Shown here in pieces: positions 50,930-63,001 of a stretch of 64,000 nt of DNA. The stretch's first letter is position 1. Every line of letters begins with the position of its first letter. A program made the position numbers and the translations under genes. The notes beneath the pieces were generated by a model. It made no database searches. It had not been told where the DNA came from and was given only the letters and a program-made list of their open reading frames with translations. This DNA is from Symbiodinium natans (Eukaryota; Sar; Dinophyceae; Suessiales; Symbiodiniaceae). The stretch spans positions 145,145 to 209,144 of the forward strand of contig CAJNDS010000163.1 in the NCBI GenBank assembly GCA_905221605.1. The letters are read 5' to 3'.

Positions 50930-51870
50930 AGCGCCTCCCCCGCTCAAAGCTCGGGTCGGCGGATAACTTTGCAACAGCCAGCAAGCAGAGCACCAGAAAT
51001 GAAAGAGCTCGGTGTGGGGTCAGGTTGCTTTTATCATACTGCCATGTTCTGCTCACCGTGCAGTGGCCACTCGCAGATGGTCCAATAGTCCTCAAATTTT
51101 CAACGGCTTGACTTTCCAGTAGACGCCTGGTGAGCTGGCCCAGGTCCCACCGAGCGCTGGGGAGACTCCAGAGTGCCGTCAGCGCCGTTTTTTCGTTTGC
51201 TTTGTCTTTGGTTTGCATCGGCACAGGTCTGCTTCTACCCGAGGGCTGCGGTGCACATGTGTTGCCGCTCAGCTTGTCTGCCCATTCCGAGCCAGGGAAC
51301 GCGACGGCGAAGATGGCGGTGATGGCAACCCTGAGTTTGTGCCCTGAGTTTCGTGATTTCGGAGCTTTGTGCGCAAAAGCTTTCCAAGGCTGGAGACAAC
51401 GGAGGCTCCAAAGTTGACTGGGAACGTGGATTCCTGCGGAAGGGGGCGCTCATTTTAGCTCTAGAGCGTGGTGCAGGCGACCTCGTCCAGTTCCAGGTTC
51501 GGCGCCCTCCTCGGCTCTGCATCGGGCTAAGATCAAAGCGACATCGGCGACATCAAGACAACGCTACAGTGAAAGGGTCTGAGACCTCTTGAGATCCTCA
51601 GGCTTCAAGCCTCAGGATGAAGGCCAGTCCCTTTCTCAGCAAAGCCCGGCAGGCCCGCCATCATCCGCATACTCCCTGTCCGCCCCAAAAACTCCCGCCA
51701 AAGCTCCCCGCTTGAAAGCCTCTGTCGCTCCCCGTTCCCCCCTGACCCGTCCGAGACCAAACCAAACCATACCAAACCGTCCTAACCTCTTTTCAGTGGC
51801 ATGGGTTGGCTTGGGCTCAGAACATTTCGAGGTTCTGGGTTGAGGAATCATCATCATATGAGGTGATATG
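50930..51870. other. No clear gene; possible exon
   Basis: The frame near 51390-51500 reads SKVDWERGFLRKGALILALE then RGAGDLVQFQV, exon-like but unsupported. Repeated ACCAAACCATACC words lie at 51755-51785. Nothing else was identified. Confidence 0.3.
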
Positions 51871-51929
51871 AGGTGTGCGTTACAACGCGTATGCAAGCAA
51901 CACCGCAAACTCACCATATGCAACACGTA

Positions 51930-53369
51930 ACATGCAACCTAAGCGAGAGGCCATCGTTGAAGAGGCCAAGCTGGTGACAGACGACGTGCGAGACATTGCT
52001 GGGGGTGTCCGCGAGGGCATGCAGCTCACAAAGCAGGATCTGCAGACGCAAACGAAGAACTGGCGGAGCGCCTTCGGAGCTCGATGGCGCAGCTTCGCGC
52101 AGGAAAAGGAGGAAAGCAAAGGCGATCCTCCAGATGCGACCAAAAAGGAGACGGACGGCGCAGGGGAAGCTTCTGCAAGTGGCTTTCAGGCCGTCCGGCA
52201 GAACATCGCGCTGACAGCAGACGTATCCAAAGATATGTGGAGGGATGTGCAGGAACTGAGGCAGGAGCCCAAGAATGCAGAACATGCTGCTTGACGCATG
52301 CAATCGAATCGACCTTATTCTTAAGAGTTGAAACCCCACAACCCTGAAATCCCCGCCACTGCCAGCAGCCATTTGGGTTTGAAAGGTTAAGATTTGTGCT
52401 GATTGTGCCGAGGCAGGAGGTCATGAGCGAAGTTCGGCACAGCGTCCAGGATCTTCGGCAAGTCAGCAAGCAGGCCGCTCGGCATTGTGGGAGTCTTCGG
52501 GGGGCTTCTGAAGATCTGGGACTTCACCCAATACTCGTAGAAAGCACTGCGCTGCACATCTCCAAAACTCTCTTGAAGTCTTGGGGCCTGTGGTGAGTAG
52601 CGCCCGCTCACTGCTAAATCTGCTGTGGGGTAGCTGGGGAGACCCTCGAAGACCAACCTCACCATAATAGGCTGCAGTAGTCTGGCAATGCTTGCACGCC
52701 GGGTTTGGAGAGGTTTTCCGTGGCAACTTGGAGGAGAAGGACGCAACGCCCGCAGAGACGGGCGAGGCAGGCGAAGAAGCTACGGACATGAAGGACGGCA
52801 GGCGCGGCCAGGGCGGCCTGGACAAGGTGAAGACAGCCGTCTTCCGAAAAGCCGGAGACCTGCGAGAGGGGCTGAGGACCCGATTGCAGGAGGATCCGAA
52901 AGAAGAGGTATTCTGGACACTACCATCCACCAGGGCCAACTATGCGGAGCTCTCCTCGGCGCCAAGTTCCAACGAAGCAGTCAACCGTGTTCGATCTTTA
53001 GGTGGTAAGCTGAAAGGAAGCCTAGCGCGGAAAAGCCGTGAAGTGTCTTCGGGCGTTGCGAGCATAGCGCAGGGTGTCCGTCAAAAAGGGCAGTCCTGGA
53101 AGGAAGCTGTCGGCACAGGTCTTCCGCCGCCGCAGAAGAGCGACTCGGGCAGCGTGGACGATGCTAATCTAGGCGATTCTATCTTTGCCATTGGCTCCGA
53201 TGAAGAAGACGCCTGGTCAGATGCCGAAGGCCTCTCGGAGCACTCGGATGCCAACTCCTCCGAGACTCCTTCGACACGTTCCATGTCGGCCATGGCTGCT
53301 GCAGGCATCTCCGAGGCCGGATCTGTCGACGCTACCGAAGGCCCCGAGGCCGAGCCCAAGGAGAAGTAG
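51930..53369 (+). CDS. Multi-exon gene for a charged helical protein with acidic C terminus
   Basis: Exon stretches: 51930-52275 reads REAIVEEAKLVTDDVRDIAG, GVREGMQLTKQDLQTQTKNW, RSAFGARWRSFAQEKEESKG and VRQNIALTADVSKDMWRDVQ. 52410-52467 reads QEVMSEVRHSVQDLRQVSKQ. 52697-53369 reads FGEVFRGNLEEKDATPAETG, KVKTAVFRKAGDLREGLRTR, GKLKGSLARKSREVSSGVAS, then the acidic tail DSIFAIGSDEEDAWSDAEGL and a stop at 53367. The stretch 52907-53003 may be an intron (GAGGTATT to TTTAGG). Repeated 'V-R-x-G/x-x-x-x-K' amphipathic helices recall lipid- or coat-binding helical proteins, but no family is assigned. Confidence 0.5.
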
Positions 53370-53399
53370 GCCAAGCGTTGGCTGAAGATGGCTGAAGGT

Positions 53400-56300
53400 T
53401 GGCTGTCAGGAGGCAGTCACTGAAAGGTGACGCCACGAGAGCACCCGTTTCACCCAGCACAGGCCAGGAGTTTGCGCAGAAACGTGAATGGCCCGCGTAG
53501 TGCTGCGTATGGGACGGCGCCACAGTGGTCTTGGTTTCTCATGCACTGATGCCCATGCGCATCATTTCCTTGGCGGTGCTTGTATTTGTCGAACCGATCG
53601 GTAAACACTGGTTGCGCAGAGCAGAGAAGACATACTTCAGCGTTAATGACTCGCTAGCTCACTACTAGTACCAACGAACCTTCATTACCGTCCGCCATCC
53701 GCCAACATTCCAATGTTTATTTCCGGAGTTCCTGGTCCCCGGGTGTAGAGCCCTTGGCAGCTCGGGTCATCGCAAACTTGGGAAAGTAGGACGAAAGTAG
53801 CCTGCCACAGCTTGCCCCGCCAGCCCTGATGTCTCGGGAAAATGGTAACCGAAAGGCCGCGGCTGCCAGGCCTGCGGAGTCTTGCGGAGTCTTGCGGCGT
53901 TCCTCACATCCATGTTCTCACGCTGTGCATCCCCAGGGCGAGTGCCTCTCCTGAATACCCGGGCTCGAACAGCTCCTGCAGTGCTGACCGCCGAGGAGGT
54001 TCCAACCCAAGTGATGGAGACCACGGAAGGGTCATGATCGTGGGCTGTGCATTCGAGGCACGGTGTGGGCTGTGCGACTTGGCCCAAACAATCGTCACCA
54101 CACTTCTGGCGCTGTGTGCGGCTCAGCATTGTGCGTGGAGGAATCAGATCAGAGAGAGCCTCAGACTGATGCGCCTAGTCCAACTTAGTACTGCATGGCC
54201 TCTCTAAGCTGAACAAATCTGAGGATAATCTGAGCAATCAAAGCACAAATTGTTTGTTCTGCCGATCCTTTCGCCATGGGGCGAACTCTTTGCCGCTCGT
54301 CATTTTGCCGGTGGTATCTTCAGCTGTCCTCAAGCCCCGGGTCGCTCGAAGTATTGAAAAATGCTTTACCCATGAGTCAGTAGTTTGAACAGTTGATGCT
54401 GCTCACATCTACTGGCACATACTGGTGCGCATCTTTTTCAGTAGGTACCGCTCTTCCTGTTCGCATATGTGGCCATACTGTGTCGCGTCTGAGGCTCTTA
54501 CTGCTGGGCATTGTGGCGGCTTGGACGCACAGGCCCAGTGTCAGTGGCACCTGCCGAGCTGCCCGTTTTTTGCGCCGTTGCAGGGTGTTTTTCCAGGCAG
54601 AAGCTGGGAGGGGCTACCAAAGACCTCTGCCACCGTCTCTTCGACATGCAGCCTGCTCGAAGCTCAAGATCATTCAACAACCAGCCAGGGCTTTTTCTTC
54701 AAAAATTGCGTCGCAGGTCGAAGCCGGCTTGCTCCTCTTCGCTGCCACGGCCGTGGCGTGGCGGGCATGTTTTTCCCGAGTTCCATCACCTTGCTTTGCA
54801 GCCCCGTTGTGTTGCATCTGAAGCTGCAGCACATCTATTCTATTCTACTATCATCTATTCGCCACTTCTGTGGCGCTAGCGTCACAGTCTGCGATTCTCG
54901 GCGTGGCAGGCTAACGTGTTCTGCCTGCCATCATTCGGCCTGTGGATTGGAGCTGGCGCAGCAACCCAAGCCCTGCTTGTTCACGCGATGTGACAGGAGC
55001 TAGACAACATGCATTGGGCTGCTTGTGTTTTAAATCTGCAGGCTCCCAACTTAGGGCCCATGGAACTGAATTTCAACATTGCCCAGTTTAATGAAATTCG
55101 TGCGAGCATGTGGGAGCCGCATGGAGCCCCCTCCCCTCCTCCCCTCGTTTTATAAATGTGTATAAGCTTTTGTAAATAGCCTTGCGGCTGGGATGAAGGG
55201 ACTCAAAGGGACAGAGACGAAGGCTCAGGGCCCGGCCTTGGATATCCCAGGCAACACAGCTCTAGGGCACTTGAATCTCCAACCTGGGACGTAAGGCGGT
55301 CCATGGCAATACACTACAGCGACGCAAGGGGCGTGTCGGCAGTGTTGGCTCATGGACGACTACGCAGCAAAATGTCTGGGACGATACATAAATCACTTGA
55401 CAGGATATGGTTCGGGACCCCATAAGGCCTGGACAACTTGTATCTAGAGAGGACAGTTGGCAAACTTGCCTGTGCAGAGGGGCTCTGCAACAGCGGGCCC
55501 AACACTATTACTCGTAGGTTGCCGTCTTCTTGTCACGTGGTGCAAGGTTGTCTTCGTGCACATCTTTGACGGCAAGGTCTTACAAGGATCTATTGCAGGC
55601 TCTCCATGCTTTCATGCATGCCTCGTTCGTGTGACTCTTGTGCGCGATTAAGCGCACATTTCATTGATAAAGTGTTGAAGGCACTGTTGCAGTCTTCAGC
55701 GGTGTCTCAGTCGGCGGGCTTACATCGTTTGCGATCGGCCATGGGCTCAACTCACTCCACTCGGTGCTCGCCATTTTTAAGCCGATGCAAGTTGGATCTT
55801 CTCCAGCTGCTTCTAGTCAGGCCGAACCCTATTCCGGTCGTGTCTGGTCAGCAGGCACAGTACGCAGCGTGATCGGCATCATAATAGCATTTCGAGCCGT
55901 TGCCGTTTCAGTTGCTGCACGCTTATGTTGAACTGTTTTTTGGGTTGGCAGATCCTGAGCCAATCCTCGCCGTTCACCGTCATGTGTGCACAAGTTTTGC
56001 TTTCAAGGGAGTGTAATCGTGACATTAGGATTTCATCAGCTTCACCCGACCAAGCAGAAGAGTTTTTTCGTTGAGTCGCGCGTGGCTTTCGGCATGTCCC
56101 TCAAGCCCTGTTGAATGTATCAGGCTTCGCCACTTGGAATGGGTCGAGGCAGTCTTCAGCCCTTTTCAGGATGCATAAGGCCGCAGAGACGTCTGCGCCT
56201 CGCAGGTGCTGGATGAAATCGTCGAGCAGGAAGGCAGGAGCTGTGCTTTATCTGAGACCTTGGCTGTGCAAGAAGGGTGCAAGACTGTGTGTCAGGCTGG

Positions 56301-56500
56301 AAGTTCGTGCTTGTGGCCCGAATGAGCCCGTTTCTACCTCTGGAGGCAGTGACCGGGCCAAGTTTCCCCCCAGTCTTCTCCTGAAACAGATTCGCGAGGC
56401 ACTCAACTACGCGTGTTCGCTGACCTCTCTGAGCACCGCTGGATTTGCGTTGGGATGCGCGGCGCCCACGGGGTCTAGGACACGGATCTCACACACCAGG
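53400..56500. other. No clear gene
   Basis: Several frames of 100-190 codons overlap at 53.8-54.2 and 54.4-55.0 kb but without domains or splice logic. A short tandem CGGAGTCTTGCGGAGTCTTG lies at 53876-53897. Nothing else was identified. Confidence 0.3.
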
Positions 56501-56517
56501 GTGCTGGTGCTGGGGTA

Positions 56518-57310
56518 ATGGAGCATGGCAGTTGCAGGTTTGGGATCCCTGCCTACCACAGCCTTCTGGGCATTTGCCTTAGAGAAGTACCCATCAAGAG
56601 GGGTACCGCCTCTAGAAACAGAAGGTCAGGTGTGTTATGTCACGCTGAGGTTTGGACAGCTGCCTCTGCAGAATCCCTGCGGATGTCTGAAGAGACCGAT
56701 GGCAGCGTCACGGTCCAGGCCAAAGCAGCCGAAGCAGCCAAAGTGGCCAAAGCTCAACTCGCAGCGACAGCGTCCGAACACCAGCGCACTCATGAGTGGT
56801 GAGTCCATCGCATGAATTGGAGAGGTGTACACCCGGTTCGATTGGGCTGTGATCATCAGCCGCTTGGCCCGTCTTGAGTCCGAGCTTCAAATCAAGCGGG
56901 TGTTGCAGAGGGCGAGCTTTCCAGGCATCACAACCATCATGCTGTGCGTCCTGATGATGTTGCTCTGGTCTTCGAAGAAGAGGCCTCGTCATGAAGCTGC
57001 AACTTGCAAATACCACGTCTTCGTCAATCCATTCTGTGCCAACAGGTACCAAGAGATGCTGGATCGTCGCATCCCTGCGGTGGCTCTTCGCAGAGTTGCG
57101 CGCTCTGAGGAGTGTTTTGAGAGGAAATCTCAGCTCCGTCCTGTTGATGGTTCCGTAGTCCGTAGCGCCAGGATCAGCTGGATCCACCGCAATCTGCCGG
57201 CGACTTGCCAGGCCGGATTGATTGCAGCTATGCCTGCTATGCCGCTAGATCCAGCTAGGCCATGCGTGCTTGCCAACTGTTTACCCAACTTGCACAGCGA
57301 CAAAAGAGTC
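56518..57310 (+). CDS. Possible exons of a membrane-associated protein
   Basis: The stretch 56680-56800 reads MSEETDGSVTVQAKAAEAAK then VAKAQLAATASEHQRTHEW, an Ala-rich helix. From about 56827 the frame reads VYTRFDWAVIISRLARLESE, then a likely membrane span FPGITTIMLCVLMMLLWSSK and a basic stretch. From about 57040 it reads RYQEMLDRRIPAVALRRVAR. The stretches could be exons of one gene, but I could not confirm joins and recognise no family. Confidence 0.3.
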
Positions 57311-58400
57311 TAGGCATAGAGGCGTAGTATCACGTAATTCACACGAAGTTAAATGTGCAAGCGCCCTGACTTAAGCCTGACTTGCACAGATCCGATCTTA
57401 TTCACGCAAGCACAACCAAAGAAAGCCAACCAAAACCCAGAAATACCTAGCAAAATCAAGCCACATTCTGAACAGCTTGCGGTGATAACATACACACGCA
57501 CACACCCCCGCACGCCTGCACGCCTGCATGCGTGCACACCTTCCAGTTGCGTGTCGAACATCCTCGAAGAACAGGTTTTCGCACCCCCATAGCAGGAATG
57601 GAATGTCGGAGCAATGGAGGCTCCTTCGGAGGCGTATACGCAAATGATTTGTCAATGTACCAGGCGCTGCTTTCCATAGCCAAGACATCAACATGTAAGG
57701 AAGTGCCCATCCAAAATGTTCAGCGCATCAAGAGCATTCTAGTTCTATACCGTTTATACGCTAAAGGTCCAATGTAAACAGCCAGCACCAACTACGGTTC
57801 CAGACGGAGTCGCACGGGGTTCAGAAAGGCCAAAGCATCCCACATTCCACATGTTGAGATCACTTGGTTCTGAGCGCGTGCGAGCTTTTCCGCAAGGTGG
57901 CCAGCGCGAGACTTACGAGCTGCTTGGCCGAGAAGTCTAGACTCTAGACAGCCCAGGGTCTGCAACGTGGATTCCTCGTCAACTTGTGTCTGCTTCGTGT
58001 CAAAGGCATGAGATGCACCGGCTGCGAGAGAGATCAAATCCTCGACACTGGAGCTGCCGACATAGTTCTTCATGGGTTTTACGAGCCTGCTGCACCAGAA
58101 GCTGCTGAGTTGAGCATCCGGCAACCGTAGCGCAGCCTTGTGCGGGACCTCGAGCCCATATGTGCAGATGTTTCATGCCAGGCGTGGTCTCCTGAGTCCA
58201 AGCAGCTCGCCGGAAAGCTGACCAGCAGCTGAGCCGAACTGCTTGTAAGCAACTTGGCCCCGTCGTCGCCCGTCCACTGTCCGTCGGATGAGCTACGAGG
58301 AGAACGCGAGGCTGGCACCAGCAGGCTGCGAGCGGCGTGCGAAACAGCCCAATGAAGGCGTGTCACCCTCTCACCCTCCAGCCTCCGGTCCAGGATTGCT
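57310..58400. other. No clear gene
   Basis: A short ACACGCACACACCC tract lies at 57490-57530. Frames in 57792-58435 (minus) lack recognisable features. Confidence 0.3.
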
Positions 58401-58539
58401 AGTTGATGCCACGGGTGATGCACATGGCCCGTCATGTCCGGACTCTGTTGATGCAGCTCCTGCCGCTGGTTTCAGAGGGCCTAAGAGGCGCCAAGCGTGG
58501 CCAAGAGTTCCGGGGGCAATCTTGTGGTTTTCGATTCTC

Positions 58540-58777
58540 GATAGCCAAAAAAACAGCGTATCAACAGCTTGTGGAGACTTATACTTATGAAGACTATAGT
58601 CAAGTGTGTGAGAGCGTCTTTGCAATCACCGGGCTGATCGCCATGGAGGCCGCGGAGGCATCGAACATTGGTGTTGCATCCTGTTTTTGTGCCATGCTGA
58701 TTTTGTCACTTCCCCTCATATTCTTTTTGAGGGGGAATGGCGTGGTGCCGTCTGCCTCGTGCTCAGCAGAAGAGTGA
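58540..58777 (+). CDS. Possible small exon with two hydrophobic segments
   Basis: The plus-strand frame reads KKTAYQQLVETYTYEDYSQV, then SVFAITGLIAMEAAEASNIG and SCFCAMLILSLPLIFFLRG, followed by a Ser/Cys tail and a stop at 58777. It could be the last exon of a small membrane protein. No upstream exon was established. Confidence 0.3.
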
Positions 58778-58944
58778 AGATCTACATAGGGGATAGGTGG
58801 CATAGCATTGGCCCCGAGATCGGGTCGACGTAGATGGGCTCGGGGATGAGGGCACGGGGGGGGCCCAGTGCAAGAAATCGGGCCGACGGTTGAGTGCTCG
58901 AGCCGGTTGGCCGAAGTGCATCTAGGTTGCGCGTTTCAACCAAA

Positions 58945-58976
<32 letters not shown>

Positions 58977-59648
58977 ACGCGCACACGCGCACACGCACGC
59001 ACGCGCACGCACGCGCACGCACGCACCCGCGCACCCGCGCACACACGCACACACGCACACGCGCACACGCGCACACGCGCACACGCGCACACGCGCACAC
59101 GCGTACACGCGCACACGCGCACAAGCGCACACGCGCACACGCGCACACGCGCACACGCGCACACGCGCACACGCGCCACGCGCACACGCGCACAAGCGCA
59201 CCACGCGCACACGCGCACCCGCACAGCGCGCACCGCGCACGCCGCACGCGCGCACGCGCGCACGCGCCGCGCGCACCGCGCGCGTCCGCGCGCCCGGCGC
59301 GCCGCTGCGGCGCACGCGCGCACACGCGCGCACGCGCACACGCGCACACGCGCACACGCGCACACGCGCACACGCGCACACACGCGCACACGCGCACACG
59401 CGCACACGCGCACACGCGCACACGCGCACACGCGCACACGAGCACACGCGCACACGCGCACACGCGCACACGCGCACACGCGCACACGCGCACACGCGCA
59501 CACGCGCACACGCGCACACGCGCACACGCGCACACGCGCGCACACGCGCACGCGCGCACGCGCGCACGCGCGCACACGCGCACACGCGCACACGCGCACA
59601 CGCACACGCACACGCACACGCACACGCACACACACACACACACACACA
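58945..59648. repeat. Long CACACGCG-type repeat, alternating purine-pyrimidine
   Basis: About 700 bp of GCGCACACGC words, pure CA at the right edge and a more GC-rich, less regular core at about 59170-59320. Frames are open on both strands across the whole tract (Ala/His/Thr/Arg or Cys/Val/Arg/Ala), which is expected for such a repeat and not evidence of a gene. Confidence 0.95.
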
Positions 59649-59649
59649 G

Positions 59650-60900
59650 GTTCAAAGACTAGGGGTTCCATGGGTTTACTAGAAGAGAGGTAATGAGCAC
59701 AAGGAGGCGTGCACTGCACTGCATGTTTGTTGTCCTGGCTTGGTTTTCGTGATCCCTGTGGTTTGACCTTGTTTCCCTACGCACGGCCATGAAGCGATGA
59801 AACTTCGTCAGAGTTTGGATTCCAAGAGGTGGGAAGTGACATGACGGAAGACTGCTGGGTGGAAGCTGAGCCTTTTAGATTTACGGGAGCAACACTGAAA
59901 CCGCGAGTGTATGTATGAGTTTGTAGGCGGGGAAGGTCAGTAAAGGTCAGACGTGCAGCTAACGTTCTTCCTGGCTGTGGTCCATGTGGTTCACCGTCAG
60001 CCATTGCTGAGGTGGAAAATTCACAGATCGGATCACAGCTGGAGCCTTATGAGTACGATGCGTACTCGCGTTGTTCGCATCGTGTCGTGAAGGGCTTCGT
60101 GCCAACGAATTCTTCCTCTAGTATATCAGAATCAGACACAACGAGGTATCTCATGTTGGGCAGCCCTGTGGTAGCACTCTTCTGTCAACATCACTTGGCT
60201 GTATAGTAGGGCCGAGTGTGATCTCATAAATCTCCGTAAGGCCTTGCCGCTTCGTCGTAGACAAGTCGATGTGCCATTTAAGCACGGTGCTGTTTCCGGG
60301 CCAGCAGCTCAGAAGAGGGCTCTTGATGCTCGAACGGCTACACATCGAAGCAGCCAGAAGCACTGGAGCAGGTTGGCGCAGCAGGGATTCGGGAGGCAAC
60401 GGGCTTTTTGCAAACTTCCCTGGCGTTGGGTTCAGAGAGTGCTGTTTGAAGGCAAGGGATCTGCTGATTGGCCGAGGTATTTCAATGACGTGGATGGCCT
60501 ACAACCGCATCAGGGAAAGCGCATGTTCACGACTCAAGGCGCTGAGGCCGTGCGATGGCTGATGCATCCTCTGCTGTCTTCTCGACTCGGCTTGCGATTT
60601 GGGGTGTCCACGGCGGATGCAACCATGTCTGGATAAGCGGAAGTCATGAATTGGGTCTTCTGATGCGTGCTTTTTGCAGTGACTCATCGTCTTGTTGTTA
60701 AACCAGGACCGGTCTTTCTCGTAGGTCAGCTCGCGCCAAGTCTGGTACGGACGGAACTCGCTTGCAACTCGCGATGACATGCAATGACCAACGCGAACAA
60801 AGCAAAATGCCTTGCAGAGGTTGTATCGCCACTCACGTGAACGTAATGTTCGAGAATAAGAAATGGACAGTCCAGGAGTAGGAGACGGCAACAAATTAAA
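59650..60900. other. No clear gene
   Basis: Short frames only: 59777-60004 minus and 60244-60636 plus. No domains, repeats or structured RNA were recognised. Confidence 0.3.
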
Positions 60901-61429
60901 GACGACATGTCCGATATGTCTTTGAACGTTGCAGCTTGCGGAACAAAGACAGCGCAGCTGGAGCAAGGTCGCTGCCCGTCATAGCTCGCGACCATGCAAG
61001 CAACGAATTGGAGTTCCACGCTGGAGTGCTGCCGGAGCTCCTCTGCCGCGCCCGAGAACAACTGCGAGTGTGTAGCCCATGTCGCCTCTTCAGTTTAGGT
61101 TACAGGGTTAGGGTTTCAGGATGTTTCAGGTTTAGTAGAGGCACCGTGCGCGCGATGAGATCTTCTCCTTGCAGCCGTACGCCCTACACGTTGCATTCCC
61201 TGCCGCCGATTGTGAGCCGCGGGGCCGGTTGGAATCGGGCGCATGCTGTGACGCGCCTGTGCGCCGACGTGCCTCGGCCTTTGCCGGAGCGGACGCGCCA
61301 GCTCGCAAAACGGCCTTGCGCAAGCTTGCACGCAGCATGTGCTGTATAGCGACGGGATGCGACGGGCAACGTCAACGTCTTCTCGTATCCCGAATGCTCG
61401 TACGTGCACCGATGCAGCGAGGTTCCCGC

Positions 61430-61960
61430 TTCAACAAGCGCGAGGAGTTCCATCCAAAACGTACCCGCGTTTCATATGACGGCCAAAGCGTACGACACGG
61501 TCTCCCGGGAATCGTTGCTTAGCGTTCTTCGCGACATTGCACCGTTATCAGCCTTCCGCGTACTGGTGGTAGCATGCAGGGCCCCACCAAGGCGATCCGC
61601 GAACAAGGCGATGCCCTTGCCCATGCCCTGTTCTCGCTTTTGTCGGTCCCATTGTTCTTGGACGACCATAATGACCTCAGGCACGCGGCAGTTTTAGGCG
61701 GATGCCCAACAACGTTGAGCCTCGTCGCTGCGATGAGTGCCGCCGCATCAAGGTCAACGGTCCCTCTTTGGAATGGTGCCAGGTCACGGTCGACACGATG
61801 TCGGCATCCGCACTGGCATCCCAAGCAGCTCCTTGGAAGGATGGTGCGTCAAGGAGCGCTTCGGCATGGAAGTCGGTGGCTGCTGGAGCCGAGACACTGC
61901 TCCGGGCGCCCGAACGCGCTGGTCCGCCATGTTGACGCCAGCATCCTCGCCATGCTGACT
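61430..61960 (+). mobile_element. Decayed LINE-type reverse transcriptase fragment 1
   Basis: At about 61468 the frame reads RVSYDGQS. One base later, in the next frame, it continues AYDTVSRESLLSVLRDIAPL, which together form RT motif A (x-x-D-G-x-S-A-Y-D). In a third frame, from about 61595, IREQGDALAHALFSL matches the following RT motif (x-Q-G-D-x-x-x-x-A-L-F). The stretch 61750-61850 (GIRTGIPSSSLEGWCVKERF) resembles the region after the catalytic motif. At least two frameshifts show it is dead. Confidence 0.6.
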
Positions 61961-61999
61961 CCCCAACATTCCCCAACACTTGCAAGCCGCACGCATAGA

Positions 62000-63000
62000 T
62001 CCGGCTATGCCTGCCACGGCAATGCGTTGGGACCGCAACTTTGAGGATTTGCGGAAAAAGGGCGTGGGAGAAACAAAGGAAGCGGAAGAGGCGTGTTGGG
62101 CGTCAAACGAGGGGCGAGTACACTCCGGTGCAGCAGAAGCGTTGTGGCTACCTGGTGACATAGCTGCATGATTGCTGCATGTGTCCCTCCAAGGATGAGC
62201 ATGCGGCTTTTCCGCGTCATGTTGAAGTCGCGGCTGTGCTGTCGCTTCATGTTCTCGTTGAATGTCATCCCAGGCTGACCAACTGCCCGCGTGTGTTCGC
62301 TGGCCCTCTCAAGTCAGCCATGCTTATGTGGTGCTATTGCATGGAGCTATGTTCACGCGCTGCGCTTTCAAACGAACCAGTTTGGGAGGCGCGGCGTTGG
62401 CTCTGGAGGCTATGCCGCACCCTTCCTGCGCTGTCTGCACCACGGTTTTGGAGAAAGCGCCGGAGCCAGCGGGTCACCAACAGTACGTGGAAGATGGAAG
62501 GAAGCGCCGCACGAAGGGGAGGAGCTCGGGCCGCCCGGGGCCAAAGACGAGGTGCGCGAGATGCTGTCATAGGTACTGCGGCACTGCTGGCACTTGTGCA
62601 TTGTTGTCGCACGCCTTTTACCGCTGCATGTCCTCGCGGGGGTCCGGAGGTCGGGGGGGGGGGGGGGGGGCGTCATCTCCGCGGCGGCACGCGGCGGGAT
62701 TCGCGCCGCCCGCGTCGCCTGCAGCGCGCCCGGTCGTGCCCGCTGGCAAGCTGCTCATCCCCCTAGCTGTATGCGCCGCTGTTGCATTTGGCGGCGACCC
62801 TGCGGGAAGCGCCGCCAGTAGAGCTGCAGGCCTGCTGCCCGGCGTTGAGGCGGAAGAAGCGGGATGCGCGCAGTCACCAGTTCCGGCCGCATCATTGCTG
62901 GCCTTACCCGACGCCCCCCTTCCGCTCCAGGCGACCCTGCTGGAAGCCTATGAATTATAGATGTGGAATGATGTGGAAATAAACATCGTGGGCGGCCTCG
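62000..63000. other. Probable retroelement debris with a G run
   Basis: No intact domain. A run of about 20 G lies at 62653-62672. The plus frame 62262-62960 is open for 232 codons with Cys-rich and Ala/Pro-rich parts; it may derive from retroelement sequence but shows no diagnostic motif. Confidence 0.35.
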
Positions 63001-63001
63001 T

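Noticed and set aside
58868-59719. 260-290-codon His/Thr/Ala and Cys/Val/Arg proteins
   Set aside because: Pure translations of a CACACGCG repeat, open in most frames.
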